The notes: a model not told the origin generated them from the letters alone. 64,000 bases of DNA from Alphaproteobacteria bacterium (GCA_021151765.1 JAGKWR010000005.1:1-64000); one strand, 5' to 3'; shown: positions 1-8,843, counted from the stretch's first letter. Translations and numbers: made by a program.

Positions 1-795
1 TTCTTTGACACTGAAACCAGCCTCTAAAGCTTTCGAGATCTCATTTTTTAGATCTTGTTCACTTAAGTTTTTTAAATCTCGCGCTTGTTTTTCAACGATA
101 ATCACAAACTCGCCACGTAATTTTTGCGGATTTTGGTCAAAAAATTTCGCAACATTTTCAACTTCATCAGAAATTATCTCTTCGTGAATTTTAGTAAGTT
201 CACGAGCAACGGCAACACGACGATTTCCTAGATTATCAAAAATCGACTTCAAACTATCTTCCACTCGATTTGGGCCTTCAAAAAAAACTAAAGTAAAACT
301 TTTTGGCAAAGATTTTAGTAAATTATCACGCTGAATTTTGGTAGTTGGTAAAAAACCCAAAAACAAAAAATTATCACAAGCCAGACCAGATACACATAAA
401 GCTGAAGTAACGGCAGAAGCTCCCGGAAGTGGTACAATTTTTTGACCATATTGGCGCAAATATTTTACCAATTTGTAACCGGGATCAGAAATCAAAGGAG
501 TTCCAGCATCAGAAACCAAAGCTAGTGAATGTCCTTGAATCAGATTATTTAAAATTTTTTCTCGTACTTCGACACCCGAGTGATCATTGTAAACAATCAT
601 CTTTTTTTCACTTATATCAAATTGCGCCAGTAATTTGGAAGTTACACGACTATCTTCACAAATCACAAAATCGCAATTTCGCAAAGTCTCAACTGCGCGA
701 AAAGTCATGTCGCTTAAATTACCAATTGGCGTTGCAACTATGTAAAGCGCGTTTTCTACTTTTTGCTGCGCTGCTTTTTGGAAAAAATCTTGCAT
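1..795 (-). CDS. rsmI: RsmI, 16S rRNA (cytidine-2'-O)-methyltransferase, 3' end cut by window
   Basis: I translated this gene myself; it is open to the first base of the window, so its stop codon lies outside and 265 codons are visible. RsmI uses S-adenosylmethionine to 2'-O-methylate C1402 of 16S rRNA in the decoding centre. Visible tetrapyrrole-methylase-fold signatures are LYIVATPIGNLSD near residue 18, ALVSDAGTPLISDPGY near 95, and the LPGASAVTSALCVSGL stretch near 120. RsmI is usually about 280-290 residues, so only some 20 residues are missing. It is divergent from the lipoprotein gene at 857 with a gap of about 60 bases, an arrangement common in alphaproteobacteria. Confidence 0.95.
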   Translation of the reverse strand, partial: MQDFFQKAAQQKVENALYIVATPIGNLSDMTFRAVETLRNCDFVICEDSRVTSKLLAQFDISEKKMIVYNDHSGVEVREKILNNLIQGHSLALVSDAGTPLISDPGYKLVKYLRQYGQKIVPLPGASAVTSALCVSGLACDNFLFLGFLPTTKIQRDNLLKSLPKSFTLVFFEGPNRVEDSLKSIFDNLGNRRVAVARELTKIHEEIISDEVENVAKFFDQNPQKLRGEFVIIVEKQARDLKNLSEQDLKNEISKALEAGFSVKE

Positions 796-856
796 ATTTT
801 CTGTTTTTTAAATTAGTTTTAGCGCATCAATTCTGCACATTTAATAGATAGTAATC

Positions 857-2170
857 ATGCAAAACTTATTTAAGAAATCAGCCCTGTTTTTAACTCTGTT
901 TACTTTTTCTTGTTATTCCGCACATAAAAACGAAATAGTTACAAATGTTAAACAGTCTGCAAACTCAGAAATTCCACAAAACAAAGCTAACTATGATTTT
1001 TTGGAAAGCCGCGACTTAATCACCCAAAAATCACGCAAAGAAAAAGTTAAAATTGCTTTGTTCTTACCATTTTCTGGCAAAAACAAAGAACTAGGAAATC
1101 ATCTTTTTAATGCAGCAACTTTATCACTTTTTGATAATGATTTAAATAACAATATCGAGCTAGTTTTAATCGATAGCGGCGAATCACCGCAAGAAGCTGC
1201 GAAAGCAATCAAGGAAGTGGTAAAGCAAGATATAAAAGTGATTGTCGGGCCGGTTTTTTCAAACTCTGTAGAAGCCATCGAAAAAGATATAAAAGATAAC
1301 AATATCATCGCAATATCGCTCTCTAACAATGCTAAGTTAATCAATAAAACCAATAACAAAGGCGGTATTTTTCTAGCTGGAATAATGCCTGAAGCTCAAG
1401 TTGAAGAGATTGTAACTTTCAGCATCGAACAAAATAAAAAAACTTTCGCCATAATTGCACCCAACAATCAATACGGGCTTATTATGACTGACTTAATGAA
1501 GAAAACCGTCAAAAGAAAAGACGGTGAATTCATCATTTCTGAATTTTATGACAGCACTACTAAAGACTTCACTGCAATTGCTAATCGAGTTGTAAATGCC
1601 TTTAAAGTGCCTGCTGGATTAGCTGAAGGCGGTGGTAATAAGCTTAAAAAAGACTCTGCAATTAAAGAATCTGATCGCATTTATCCAAAGATAATTTTTA
1701 TTCCAGAATCTGGTAAAACTCTGTCAAAAATTGTCGAAGCGATCAAAAAACAAAATAAAGATGAAAGAGTTTATCAAATTGTTGGATCAGCTCAGTGGGA
1801 CGACATTTCAACACTTTCCGATCAAAATCTTCAAGGTGCCTGGTTCAGCGCACCAGATAACCAAAGATTCCATAGTTTCGAAAAGGCTTACTACCAAAAC
1901 TTCAATAAATTTCCGCCACGCCTGACTTCAATCGTTTATGATTCAGTTGCAGTTATTGCTGATTTGGTAGAAAGAAAGAAGACAAATACTTTGGAAATAG
2001 CTGATTTTACAGCCTACAGCGTTTGGCCAAAAAATGGCTTTCAAGGAATTGACGGTATTTTTAGATTTTTACCAAATGGATTAGTGCAAAGAAATTTAGC
2101 AATGCTACAGATCAAAAGAGATCGCTTTGAAACTATTGGAAAGCCGAGCGATAAGTTTTTACGCTATTAA
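857..2170 (+). CDS. Penicillin-binding protein activator (LpoA-like) lipoprotein with periplasmic-binding fold
   Basis: The 437-residue protein starts with a lipoprotein-like signal (hydrophobic residues 8-18, then TFSC with Cys19; the box is not canonical at -3). The rest looks like a type 1 periplasmic-binding fold: KIALFLPFSGKNKELG near residue 66, IKVIVGPVFSNSVEAI near 125 and IVYDSVAVIADLVERK near 360. Alphaproteobacterial homologues beside rsmI are annotated as LpoA-like penicillin-binding protein activators, which would place it in the periplasm helping peptidoglycan synthesis. A lone ABC-type ligand-binding protein is the alternative, but no permease or ATPase gene is adjacent. The family is clear; the cell-wall role is inferred. 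Confidence 0.75.
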   Translation: MQNLFKKSALFLTLFTFSCYSAHKNEIVTNVKQSANSEIPQNKANYDFLESRDLITQKSRKEKVKIALFLPFSGKNKELGNHLFNAATLSLFDNDLNNNIELVLIDSGESPQEAAKAIKEVVKQDIKVIVGPVFSNSVEAIEKDIKDNNIIAISLSNNAKLINKTNNKGGIFLAGIMPEAQVEEIVTFSIEQNKKTFAIIAPNNQYGLIMTDLMKKTVKRKDGEFIISEFYDSTTKDFTAIANRVVNAFKVPAGLAEGGGNKLKKDSAIKESDRIYPKIIFIPESGKTLSKIVEAIKKQNKDERVYQIVGSAQWDDISTLSDQNLQGAWFSAPDNQRFHSFEKAYYQNFNKFPPRLTSIVYDSVAVIADLVERKKTNTLEIADFTAYSVWPKNGFQGIDGIFRFLPNGLVQRNLAMLQIKRDRFETIGKPSDKFLRY

Positions 2171-2183
2171 TAACTAAATAATT

Positions 2184-3230
2184 CTAAACCAGGGGCCAAC
2201 GAGCCTTTGGTTTAAAATCTAAATTATCAACTTCCCCAAGCTTTAATTTCTCCACTCCAGCCCAAGCAATCATTACAGCGTTATCTGTACAAAGTTTGAT
2301 TGGTGGCGCAATCACTTCCAATTCAAATTTTTGAGCCCAACTTTGTAAATTAGAGAAAATATAACGATTTGCTGCCACACCTCCAGCAATAACAATTTTT
2401 CCACCTTTTTGATTTTCCTGAGCCGCAATTACGTTGTTCAAACGATCGACTAAAATCTCGCAAACAACCCGCTGAAAAGAAGCACAAATATCAGCTTTAT
2501 CTTGAGCAGAAACTTTCTGTGGAGTGGTAAAATGCGAAAATTCTTCGCCAACCAACTTTTCAATTTCGCGACGGACGGCCGTTTTCAAACCAGAGAAAGA
2601 AAAATTACAAAGATGATCTTTATTACCGACTAATGGTTTGGAAAATTTAAAACGATTTTCATCGCCCTGCACTGCTAATTTTTCAACCGCCGGACCACCC
2701 GGATAAGGCAAACCTAACATTTGTGCAACCTTATCAAAAGCTTCACCTAAAGCATCGTCAATTGTTTCACCAAGTTTTTCGTAATTACCAACGCCACGAG
2801 TTAATAAAATTTGGCAATGTCCACCAGACAACAAAAGTAACAAATAAGGAAACTCAACATTATTGGTAAGTCGCGCCGTTAAAGCGTGTCCTTCCAAATG
2901 ATTCACCGCCAAAAACGGTTTTTGATAAATTGAAGCCAGAGTTTTCGCAGCCATTAATCCAACAATAACGCCGCCAATTAAACCTGGGCCTGCGGTTGCT
3001 GCAAAAGCGTCAATATCTTCAAACTGTAAACCTGATTCTTTAATCGCTTGCACAATTAAGCCGTCTAAAACTTCAACATGGCTGCGCGCCGCAACTTCGG
3101 GCACAACACCACCATATTGTTGATGCAGCGCGATTTGTGAATTTAGAACATGCGACCAAATTTTTTTATCGCCATCCACAATCGCCACCGCGGTTTCGTC
3201 ACACGATGTTTCTATTCCTAAAACTTTCAT
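2184..3230 (-). CDS. tsaD: TsaD, tRNA N6-threonylcarbamoyladenosine transferase
   Basis: TsaD (formerly Gcp/YgjD) transfers the threonylcarbamoyl group to A37 of ANN-decoding tRNAs in the cytoplasm, with TsaB and TsaE. The 348-residue length is normal. It opens with MKVLGIETSCDETAVAI, carries the metal-ligand motif HLEGH (His111 and His115), and has the ASKHA-fold signature IAGGVAANRYI near the C-terminus. The start ATG overlaps the stop codon of dnaB by one base, so the two are probably translationally coupled. No tsaB or tsaE is visible in the window. Confidence 0.97.
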   Translation of the reverse strand: MKVLGIETSCDETAVAIVDGDKKIWSHVLNSQIALHQQYGGVVPEVAARSHVEVLDGLIVQAIKESGLQFEDIDAFAATAGPGLIGGVIVGLMAAKTLASIYQKPFLAVNHLEGHALTARLTNNVEFPYLLLLLSGGHCQILLTRGVGNYEKLGETIDDALGEAFDKVAQMLGLPYPGGPAVEKLAVQGDENRFKFSKPLVGNKDHLCNFSFSGLKTAVRREIEKLVGEEFSHFTTPQKVSAQDKADICASFQRVVCEILVDRLNNVIAAQENQKGGKIVIAGGVAANRYIFSNLQSWAQKFELEVIAPPIKLCTDNAVMIAWAGVEKLKLGEVDNLDFKPKARWPLV

Positions 3231-4669
3231 TATTCGTAATGATGATGAACTTCTAAATTGCCAAAACGAGTGAACTCAGAATCAAAATATAAATGCACGT
3301 TACCAACCGGACCGTTACGTTGCTTGGCGATAATCACTTCAGAAACGTGACGCAATTCATTCATTTTGATTTGCCATTGTTCGAATTTTTCGCGCTCATT
3401 TTCTGGCGGTCTTTTTCTTTCGTGATAATAGCTTTCGCGATAAATGAAGGCGACGACGTCGGCGTCTTGCTCAATCGAACCTGATTCACGCAGATCTGAA
3501 AGTTGCGGACGCTTGTCGTCACGGCTTTCCACCGCACGCGATAATTGGGAAAGCGCAATTACTGGAATATTGAATTCTTTAGCAATGGCCTTCAAACCTT
3601 GAGTAATTTCCGAAACTTCTTGCACACGTCCGTCTTGCGAGCGTGAAGAAGAACCACGAATCAACTGCAAATAGTCAATCAGCAAGAAAGCTAAGTTGTG
3701 TTTACGAACCAAACGACGTGTTCTGGTACGAATCGCTGAAATTGAAAGAGCTGGCGTGTCGTCAATAAAAAATGGCAACTTCGAAATTTCGGCAGAACGC
3801 GTGGCGATTGCTTCCCATTCCATTTCGTTGAGATGACCAGTTCTGAATTTTCCGGCGTTAATGCTGCTTTCCATCGATAAAATACGAGCAGCTAATTGAT
3901 CTGAAGACATCTCAAGTGAGAAGAACCCGACTGCTTTTTTGTCTTTCGCTTCAGCGACGTCATGGTTTAGAAACTTACAAGCATTGATAGCGATGTTGAT
4001 CGCCAAAGCTGTTTTACCCATTGAAGGACGTCCGGCCAAGATGATTAAATCTGAAGGCTGCATTCCTGACAAAATTTTATCCAAATCTGCCAAACCGGTT
4101 GAAACACCACTAATATTGCTGTCGCGCTGTTTAGCCAACAAAGTTTTATCCAAAGTTTCTTTCAATGAAAAAGAAATATTTTTGAAATCACTTTTACCGC
4201 TGCCATTTTCAGATAATTTAAAAAGTTCCGCTTCGGCAAATTCGATTTGTTCAGTTGCGCTGCGGTTATCTTCGGCTTTATAAACACGATGCACTATATC
4301 TTCGCCAACCATTACTAATTTTCTTTTCAACGCTAAATCGTAAATAACACGACCATAATCAGCGATGTCGATAATTGCTGAAGCTGATGCCAACAAATTC
4401 GACAAATAAAGCGCGCCGCCCATTGCTTTAACTGAAGGCTCCGATTCAAAAAATTGTTTCAAAGTTACTTGGTTCGCAACGATGTTTACTTTCTCAACAT
4501 TATGCACAATTTGAGCGTAAATTTTACCGTGCGCCGGCTCATAGAAATGCTCTTCACGCAAGAATTCTGAAACACGATTCAAATATTCGTTATTCAAAAT
4601 GATCGTGCCCAAAACAGCTTGTTCTGCTTCAATATTGTATAACTCTTTACGAGCTTCGATTTCTGCCAT
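3230..4669 (-). CDS. dnaB: Replicative DNA helicase DnaB
   Basis: DnaB is the hexameric 5'-3' helicase that unwinds the replication fork and recruits primase. The 479-residue protein has the N-terminal DnaB domain (NIEAEQAVLGTIILNN, residues 12-27) and the RecA-like ATPase domain with Walker A GRPSMGKT (213-220), FSLEMS and the Walker B/H4 region FLLIDYLQL. The ISQLSRAVE-type motif appears as ALSQLSRAVESR, followed by DLRESGSIEQDADVV. There is no sign of an intein. It is the first gene of a dnaB-tsaD unit. Confidence 0.98.
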   Translation of the reverse strand: MAEIEARKELYNIEAEQAVLGTIILNNEYLNRVSEFLREEHFYEPAHGKIYAQIVHNVEKVNIVANQVTLKQFFESEPSVKAMGGALYLSNLLASASAIIDIADYGRVIYDLALKRKLVMVGEDIVHRVYKAEDNRSATEQIEFAEAELFKLSENGSGKSDFKNISFSLKETLDKTLLAKQRDSNISGVSTGLADLDKILSGMQPSDLIILAGRPSMGKTALAINIAINACKFLNHDVAEAKDKKAVGFFSLEMSSDQLAARILSMESSINAGKFRTGHLNEMEWEAIATRSAEISKLPFFIDDTPALSISAIRTRTRRLVRKHNLAFLLIDYLQLIRGSSSRSQDGRVQEVSEITQGLKAIAKEFNIPVIALSQLSRAVESRDDKRPQLSDLRESGSIEQDADVVAFIYRESYYHERKRPPENEREKFEQWQIKMNELRHVSEVIIAKQRNGPVGNVHLYFDSEFTRFGNLEVHHHYE

Positions 4670-4817
4670 TATTTATGATTTTTTGGAAATTTAAAAATTT
4701 GGAAGAACCAAGATATTTTCCAGTGATCCACCTTTCAACAATTTTTTAGGTTTGACTTTTTAACTAAGAAACAAATTGTTGTACACTATAGGATACAAAT
4801 AAACCTTCACTCATCAC

Positions 4818-5135
4818 GTGAAAATTAAAATATATCAAGACCGAAATGGTCGAGAGCCTTTTACCCAATGGCTAGCAAAACTGAATAATAAACAAATTGA
4901 GATACGAATCAAAGATCGCTTACTTCGTATTGTCGAATTCAATAATTTTGGCGACTGCAAAAGAATTGATGAAGAAATATACGAAATAAGATTTCACTTC
5001 GGTTCTGGCTATCGCGTTTATTTCGTCTATCAAGACGAACAAATAATTATTCTACTTTGTGGCGGAGATAAATCGTCACAAAAATCTGATATTAAAAAAG
5101 CTCAAAAATATCTGCGAGATTATGAAAACCACTAA
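4818..5135 (+). CDS. RelE/HigB-type (Gp49-like) toxin of a type II toxin-antitoxin pair
   Basis: The 105-residue protein opens MKIKIYQDRNGREPFTQWL and contains LRIVEFNNFGDCKRI, EIRFHFGSGYRVYF and a C-terminal LLCGGDKSSQKSDIKKA segment. This is the pattern of the phage-derived Gp49-like/HigB addiction toxins, which cleave ribosome-bound mRNA. The start is GTG; no stronger upstream ATG exists. Its 3' end overlaps the antitoxin gene by 14 bases, the usual coupling for toxin-first (higBA-like) pairs. It sits alone between dnaB and a ligase gene, so it looks like a small independent insertion. Confidence 0.88.
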   Translation: MKIKIYQDRNGREPFTQWLAKLNNKQIEIRIKDRLLRIVEFNNFGDCKRIDEEIYEIRFHFGSGYRVYFVYQDEQIIILLCGGDKSSQKSDIKKAQKYLRDYENH

Positions 5136-5469
5136 AACTAAAAAATTTAGTAACAAAGCTGTAAGTAAGTTTCGCGACTTTAGTGATAGTTTTATTGAAG
5201 ATTTATCGAAAAACAAAGCTGATCGTATCGCTTATTTAACAGTCGCTTTGGAAGATTATGAAAAAGAACGCAATTTACCGGCATTACTTTTGGCATTACG
5301 CACACTTTCTATTTCTTATTCCAACGGCATTCAAAGTTTGGCACAAGAAACGTCTTTGAGTCGTCAAACTATTTACAAAGCTTTGTCGCCCAAAGGTAAT
5401 CCTTCTTTCGCATTGATTGATAAAATCATCAATGGATTAGGAATGAAAATTACGGTGCAATCTCGCTAG
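5122..5469 (+). CDS. HTH-type antitoxin (HigA-like) paired with upstream RelE/HigB toxin
   Basis: The open frame extends further upstream, but I place the start at the ATG overlapping the toxin gene, giving about 115 residues beginning MKTTKTKKF. The C-terminal half carries a helix-turn-helix: GIQSLAQETSLSRQTIYKAL followed by GNPSFALIDKIINGLGMKI. This is the pattern of addiction-module antidotes that pair with Gp49-like toxins, bind the toxin and repress the operon. The last 20 bases overlap convergently with the 3' end of the ligase gene. Confidence 0.85.
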   Translation: MKTTKTKKFSNKAVSKFRDFSDSFIEDLSKNKADRIAYLTVALEDYEKERNLPALLLALRTLSISYSNGIQSLAQETSLSRQTIYKALSPKGNPSFALIDKIINGLGMKITVQSR

Positions 5470-6295
5470 GCTCATCATCTCTCTCTCGCATAAAAATTGC
5501 AAAACGTGGGACGCCGTTTTTGGTTTTGCCGTAAAATTTGTAAGTGATTTTAGCGCCAATTTTCGGCGGATTTTGGCGTTGTTGATCGCTAAATCCGCTG
5601 CCAATTTTAAAACGAATTTTCTGTGGCGTTTCCACCAGCAAAGCGCCCATTTGATTGTGATATTTTCCTTGTCCCAACAAATGTTTTATAACGATTGCTT
5701 CAGCGTCTTCGTAAATTTTCAGCTTCAATAAATCATCGTTGCGTTCAGCTTTATAAAATGAATCTTTACGATGCAGCATCAAACCTTCGCCGCCGTTTTT
5801 TATGGTTTGGTGAAGTAGTTTTTTTAAATCTTTGACGTCAGAAATTTCTTTTTGCTCAATAATTTGCAAATATGGCGACTGATTTTGCGCCGCTAATTGC
5901 TGTAAAATCTTGTAACGCTGGGCAAAATTTTCTTTGGATTTCGGCAAATCAAAAACCATAAAACGTACTTTTTGCCAATCGGTATCGCTTGCATTTACAC
6001 TGCGAATTATGCGCGAAACTTCTTCGAATTGGTTGCGATAAATCCACAATTCACCATCCAAAGTTTGCGATGGAAAACCAGCGCTAAACCATTGTGGAGC
6101 GTTGATTAAATTGCCTTGACGCGAAATAAATTTACCATCTTCAAAACGTCCACGCACGCCGTCAAGTTTTTCACTAACCAAATATTGGCTAACATCAATT
6201 TTGTCGTGATAAAGGTTGGCGAGCTGAATTTGCGGAATTTCGGCTTTTGCTAAAAAAGAAAATAGCAAAGCGATCATAAGTAAAATGTGGTGCAT
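5450..6295 (-). CDS. ATP-dependent DNA ligase, LigE-like, with signal peptide
   Basis: This 281-residue protein starts with a signal peptide (hydrophobic residues 3-16 followed by AKA), then the nucleotidyltransferase motif EKLDGVRG with adenylated Lys43, motif IV GEGLMLH and motif V LLKLK. The short OB domain ends TYKFYGKTKNGVPRFAIF. Minimal ligases with a leader peptide are the LigE type: they seal nicks in duplex DNA from the periplasmic side and have been linked to DNA uptake in other proteobacteria. It is not the replicative NAD-dependent ligase. It ends convergent with the antitoxin gene and lies just downstream of regA on the same strand. Confidence 0.88.
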   Translation of the reverse strand: MHHILLMIALLFSFLAKAEIPQIQLANLYHDKIDVSQYLVSEKLDGVRGRFEDGKFISRQGNLINAPQWFSAGFPSQTLDGELWIYRNQFEEVSRIIRSVNASDTDWQKVRFMVFDLPKSKENFAQRYKILQQLAAQNQSPYLQIIEQKEISDVKDLKKLLHQTIKNGGEGLMLHRKDSFYKAERNDDLLKLKIYEDAEAIVIKHLLGQGKYHNQMGALLVETPQKIRFKIGSGFSDQQRQNPPKIGAKITYKFYGKTKNGVPRFAIFMRERDDEPSEIAP

Positions 6296-6325
6296 TTTGG
6301 TGTTTTGGTTTTGTTGATTTGATTG

Positions 6326-6838
6326 TTACAACCTCTTCTTTTCCAACTTGCGCGCCAAGGTTCGACGATGAATGCCAAGCAATCGCGCCGCTTTAGAAAT
6401 ATTAAAATTAGTTTCTAGCAAAGCTTTGTGAATATATTCCCACTCAATGTTTTTCAGCGAAGTTTTTTTGGTGGTAATTTTTTCCACCACTTCGTCATTA
6501 AAGGCGGCGATGATTGAATCGATGCTGGCTGGTTTGGCCAAATAATAACAAGCACCTAATTTTATCGCTTCAATTGTCGTGGTAATGCTGGCGTAGCCCG
6601 TCAACATGACGATTTTAATGGTATGATCAAAGTTATGAATGGCTTTGATGCAATCCAAACCTGATTCACCAATCATTTTTAAATCGACAACCGCAAAACG
6701 CGGATGGAATTTTTGCAGAATTTCTGTCGCTGCTTTTACGCTATTAACCGATCTCGCTTCAAAGTCACGACGCGAGAAAGAACGCTCCAAGCTTTCAGCG
6801 AAATCTTTATCGTCATCAACAATTAAAACTGTTTTCAT
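6326..6838 (-). CDS. regA: RegA/PrrA/ActR-family response regulator
   Basis: In alphaproteobacteria RegA is the global redox-responsive DNA-binding regulator. The 170-residue protein has a receiver domain with acidic residues DDD (8-10), phosphoacceptor Asp52 in VVDLKM, Thr80 and Lys102 (LAKPAS). A linker leads to a Fis-type HTH at about 146-166 (NISKAARLLGIHRRTLARKL), which is highly conserved in this family. Its ATG overlaps the stop codon of the sensor gene (ATGA), so the two are translationally coupled. The regulator looks complete even though its partner kinase is not. Confidence 0.93.
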   Translation of the reverse strand: MKTVLIVDDDKDFAESLERSFSRRDFEARSVNSVKAATEILQKFHPRFAVVDLKMIGESGLDCIKAIHNFDHTIKIVMLTGYASITTTIEAIKLGACYYLAKPASIDSIIAAFNDEVVEKITTKKTSLKNIEWEYIHKALLETNFNISKAARLLGIHRRTLARKLEKKRL

Positions 6839-7671
6839 TGGAAATCACTTTCTTTGGCTTTTTCTAAACGCTCACTTTTTGAAGCTGATAAAATATTTGA
6901 AACCGCTTCTTTGCAGCGTTTAACTTGCGATTCGATCAAAACTAAATCTTTTTGCATTGATGGTGAAAATTTCTCGCCTTCAAACTTTTGCCAATCTTCT
7001 AAAATTACCGAAATTGTATTCAACGGCGTTCCCAAATCATGAGCAGCTGCAGTTGCAAGCAAGGCTGAACGCATAAATTCTTGCTGCTCACGCAAATTTT
7101 TCGCCATTCTGGTAATAAAAATAAGCAACAAAACCGCCGCGATAACATAACTGATCAACATGCCGTGCAGATGAATATCGAAAAAATTATCTTCCGCAAA
7201 ATTTAGATCGATAAAATTAAAACTAAGCCAAACGTAACAACCAATTGTGATTGCGGCGATCATAAAGGCGAAAGCTGGACGCAACAAAATTGCCGCGATG
7301 ATGACTTGCAACAAAAATAACGAAATAAACGGATTAAAAATTCCGCCACTACAATAAAGCTGAGCTGTCAAAGCAGCGACGTCGAAAAGTAATTCAAAAA
7401 ACAAAGATCTATTAGTGATATTTTTTTGATACTGATAGCGATAAAAACTTATCAAATTCACCACAGCCAACATCGAAATAACATCAAACATCGCTTGTCT
7501 TGGCAGGTCGAGTAACAACAATTTTTCGGCAGCAATAATTGTTATAATCTGACCAAAAATAGCAAAAACTCTGAGAAATATTAGCTGCAAAAGATTTTTA
7601 CGATTAGCGTCAAAAGAGATAAAATTTTTCATAAGATTGATGGCCAGATTGCTAACAAAAATAATATTCAA
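6835..7671 (-). CDS. regB: RegB-like membrane sensor lacking the histidine-kinase ATPase domain
   Basis: RegB is a redox sensor that autophosphorylates and passes the phosphate to RegA. This 278-residue protein has the membrane core (helices between about residues 28 and 188), the quinone-site motif GGIFNPF (109-115), and the dimerisation/phosphoacceptor segment AAAHDLGTPLNTI with His211. It also has Cys253 in VKRCKEAV, matching the position of the redox-active Cys of RegB. It then stops within the 25 residues after Cys253. Family members continue with about 150 residues of HATPase (N, G1, F and G2 boxes), and none is here because regA begins at the stop codon. Translation might begin at Met14 instead. 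It may be a signal-only partner or a decayed kinase. Confidence 0.85.
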   Translation of the reverse strand: MNIIFVSNLAINLMKNFISFDANRKNLLQLIFLRVFAIFGQIITIIAAEKLLLLDLPRQAMFDVISMLAVVNLISFYRYQYQKNITNRSLFFELLFDVAALTAQLYCSGGIFNPFISLFLLQVIIAAILLRPAFAFMIAAITIGCYVWLSFNFIDLNFAEDNFFDIHLHGMLISYVIAAVLLLIFITRMAKNLREQQEFMRSALLATAAAHDLGTPLNTISVILEDWQKFEGEKFSPSMQKDLVLIESQVKRCKEAVSNILSASKSERLEKAKESDFQ

Positions 7672-7730
7672 ATCACAAAATTCTGACTTGTTTCCGCGCC
7701 ATTGTAAACAGCAATTCTCAACAACAAGTT

Positions 7731-7743
7731 GGACAAATTGTCC
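7731..7743. promoter_or_regulatory. 13-bp palindrome upstream of the outer-membrane protein gene
   Basis: GGACAA-A-TTGTCC is a perfect 6-bp inverted repeat around one central base. It lies between the divergent regB and outer-membrane-barrel genes, about 80 bases before the latter's start. Its form and place suggest an operator for a dimeric regulator; which one is unknown. Confidence 0.35.
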
Positions 7744-7821
7744 TACCTAATAAAAATTTTTTGCAGCTAGTTAAGTTAATTTTAAGAAACTGCCACAACT
7801 TCAAATAAATAATCTAACAAT

Positions 7822-8763
7822 ATGAAAAAATCTCATAAAAATTTCTTAGCCAGCGTTGCTGCTGCATCAATTATTTCAGGCGAAGCTTTGGCTTGTGCTT
7901 GTGGTTATGGAATCGCTTCAGTTGGAACTAGTTCATTGATTCCCAACGGCTCAGGTGGCTTGGCGTTCTTGCAATACGACTACATAAACCAAGAACAAAA
8001 CTGGTATCAAAATAAAAAATCTGACTCCGAAAATAACCATCACAAGCAAGTAAAATCACAAGTTGTGACTGCTGGTATGCAATACATGTTTAATCGTGAG
8101 TGGGGTGCCGCAATTCGTGTTCCTTATGTGATGCGAACTGCCAACATGACAATGCACGATCACACCACAATGATGGATATGGACAGCAAAGCCAAAGTTA
8201 ATTCAGTTGGCGACATTCGTATTAACGGGATTTATTCTGGCTTCTCTTCAGATATGTCGACTGGCATCACTTTTGGTGTAAAATTACCAACAGGTGAATA
8301 TAAATCTCATCAACTTCATGATCGCGCCATGCAAATCGGCACTGGCAGCACCGACTCAATTTTAGGCGCATATCATATTGGTCAATTTAGCCAAGAAAGT
8401 AAAATGAACTGGTTCGTTCAAGGTAACTGGCAACATGCTTTGATGATTAAAAATGGCTATCGTATTGGCGACGAATTTTCCGCAGCAACTGGTGTTTCAT
8501 ACAATGCGGGTAGAATTGCTGGAATCAAAAAAGTTGCTCCAATTTTGCAAGTTACTGGTTCGCGCAGAATGAGTGACACTGGAATGAATTCAGACAAAGA
8601 AAATAGTGGTTACACACAAGCTTATTTTGCACCGGCAATTGAACTAACCATGGGCAACTTCAGAACTTACGCTGACGTTCAATTTCCAATTTATCAAAAA
8701 ACTACTGGTTATCAGTTGGTACCAAATCGTATCTACAAATTAATCGTCGGATATAATTTCTAA
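7822..8763 (+). CDS. Outer-membrane beta-barrel protein of unknown substrate
   Basis: The 313-residue protein has an N-terminal signal peptide ending at about residue 24 (SGEALA) followed by Cys-Ala-Cys-Gly. The mature part alternates amphipathic strands and ends in a C-terminal strand with terminal Phe (KLIVGYNF), typical of BAM-assembled barrels. Segments such as GAAIRVPYVMRT, TGITFGVKLPTGEY and FRTYADVQFPIYQ resemble the loosely defined transporter/phenol-degradation MetA-like barrel group often seen beside metal or aromatic uptake genes. A His/Met-rich loop (TMHDHTTMMDMD, near residue 110) might bind metal, but that is speculative. It stands alone, divergent from regBA. Confidence 0.65.
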   Translation: MKKSHKNFLASVAAASIISGEALACACGYGIASVGTSSLIPNGSGGLAFLQYDYINQEQNWYQNKKSDSENNHHKQVKSQVVTAGMQYMFNREWGAAIRVPYVMRTANMTMHDHTTMMDMDSKAKVNSVGDIRINGIYSGFSSDMSTGITFGVKLPTGEYKSHQLHDRAMQIGTGSTDSILGAYHIGQFSQESKMNWFVQGNWQHALMIKNGYRIGDEFSAATGVSYNAGRIAGIKKVAPILQVTGSRRMSDTGMNSDKENSGYTQAYFAPAIELTMGNFRTYADVQFPIYQKTTGYQLVPNRIYKLIVGYNF

Positions 8764-8780
8764 ATTGAGAAAAAATTTAC

Positions 8781-8822
8781 AAAAAAAAGCCTGTCAGACT
8801 CAACATCTGGCAGGCTTTTTTT
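8781..8822. terminator. Bidirectional intrinsic terminator
   Basis: An A-run, the stem AGCCTGtCAG / CTGgCAGGCT with a short loop, and a T-run form a strong rho-independent hairpin. It lies between the convergent barrel and M16 peptidase genes and can serve both. Confidence 0.9.
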
Positions 8823-8843
8823 ATGCGATAAAATAATTTACGA

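Noticed and set aside
3939..4283. 114-residue plus-strand frame within dnaB
   Set aside because: It is antisense to conserved DnaB ATPase sequence with no recognisable features.
4752..4790. Promoter TTGACT...TACACT before the toxin gene
   Set aside because: The spacing between the two hexamers is 24 bases, too long for a sigma-70 promoter, and no better pair was certain.
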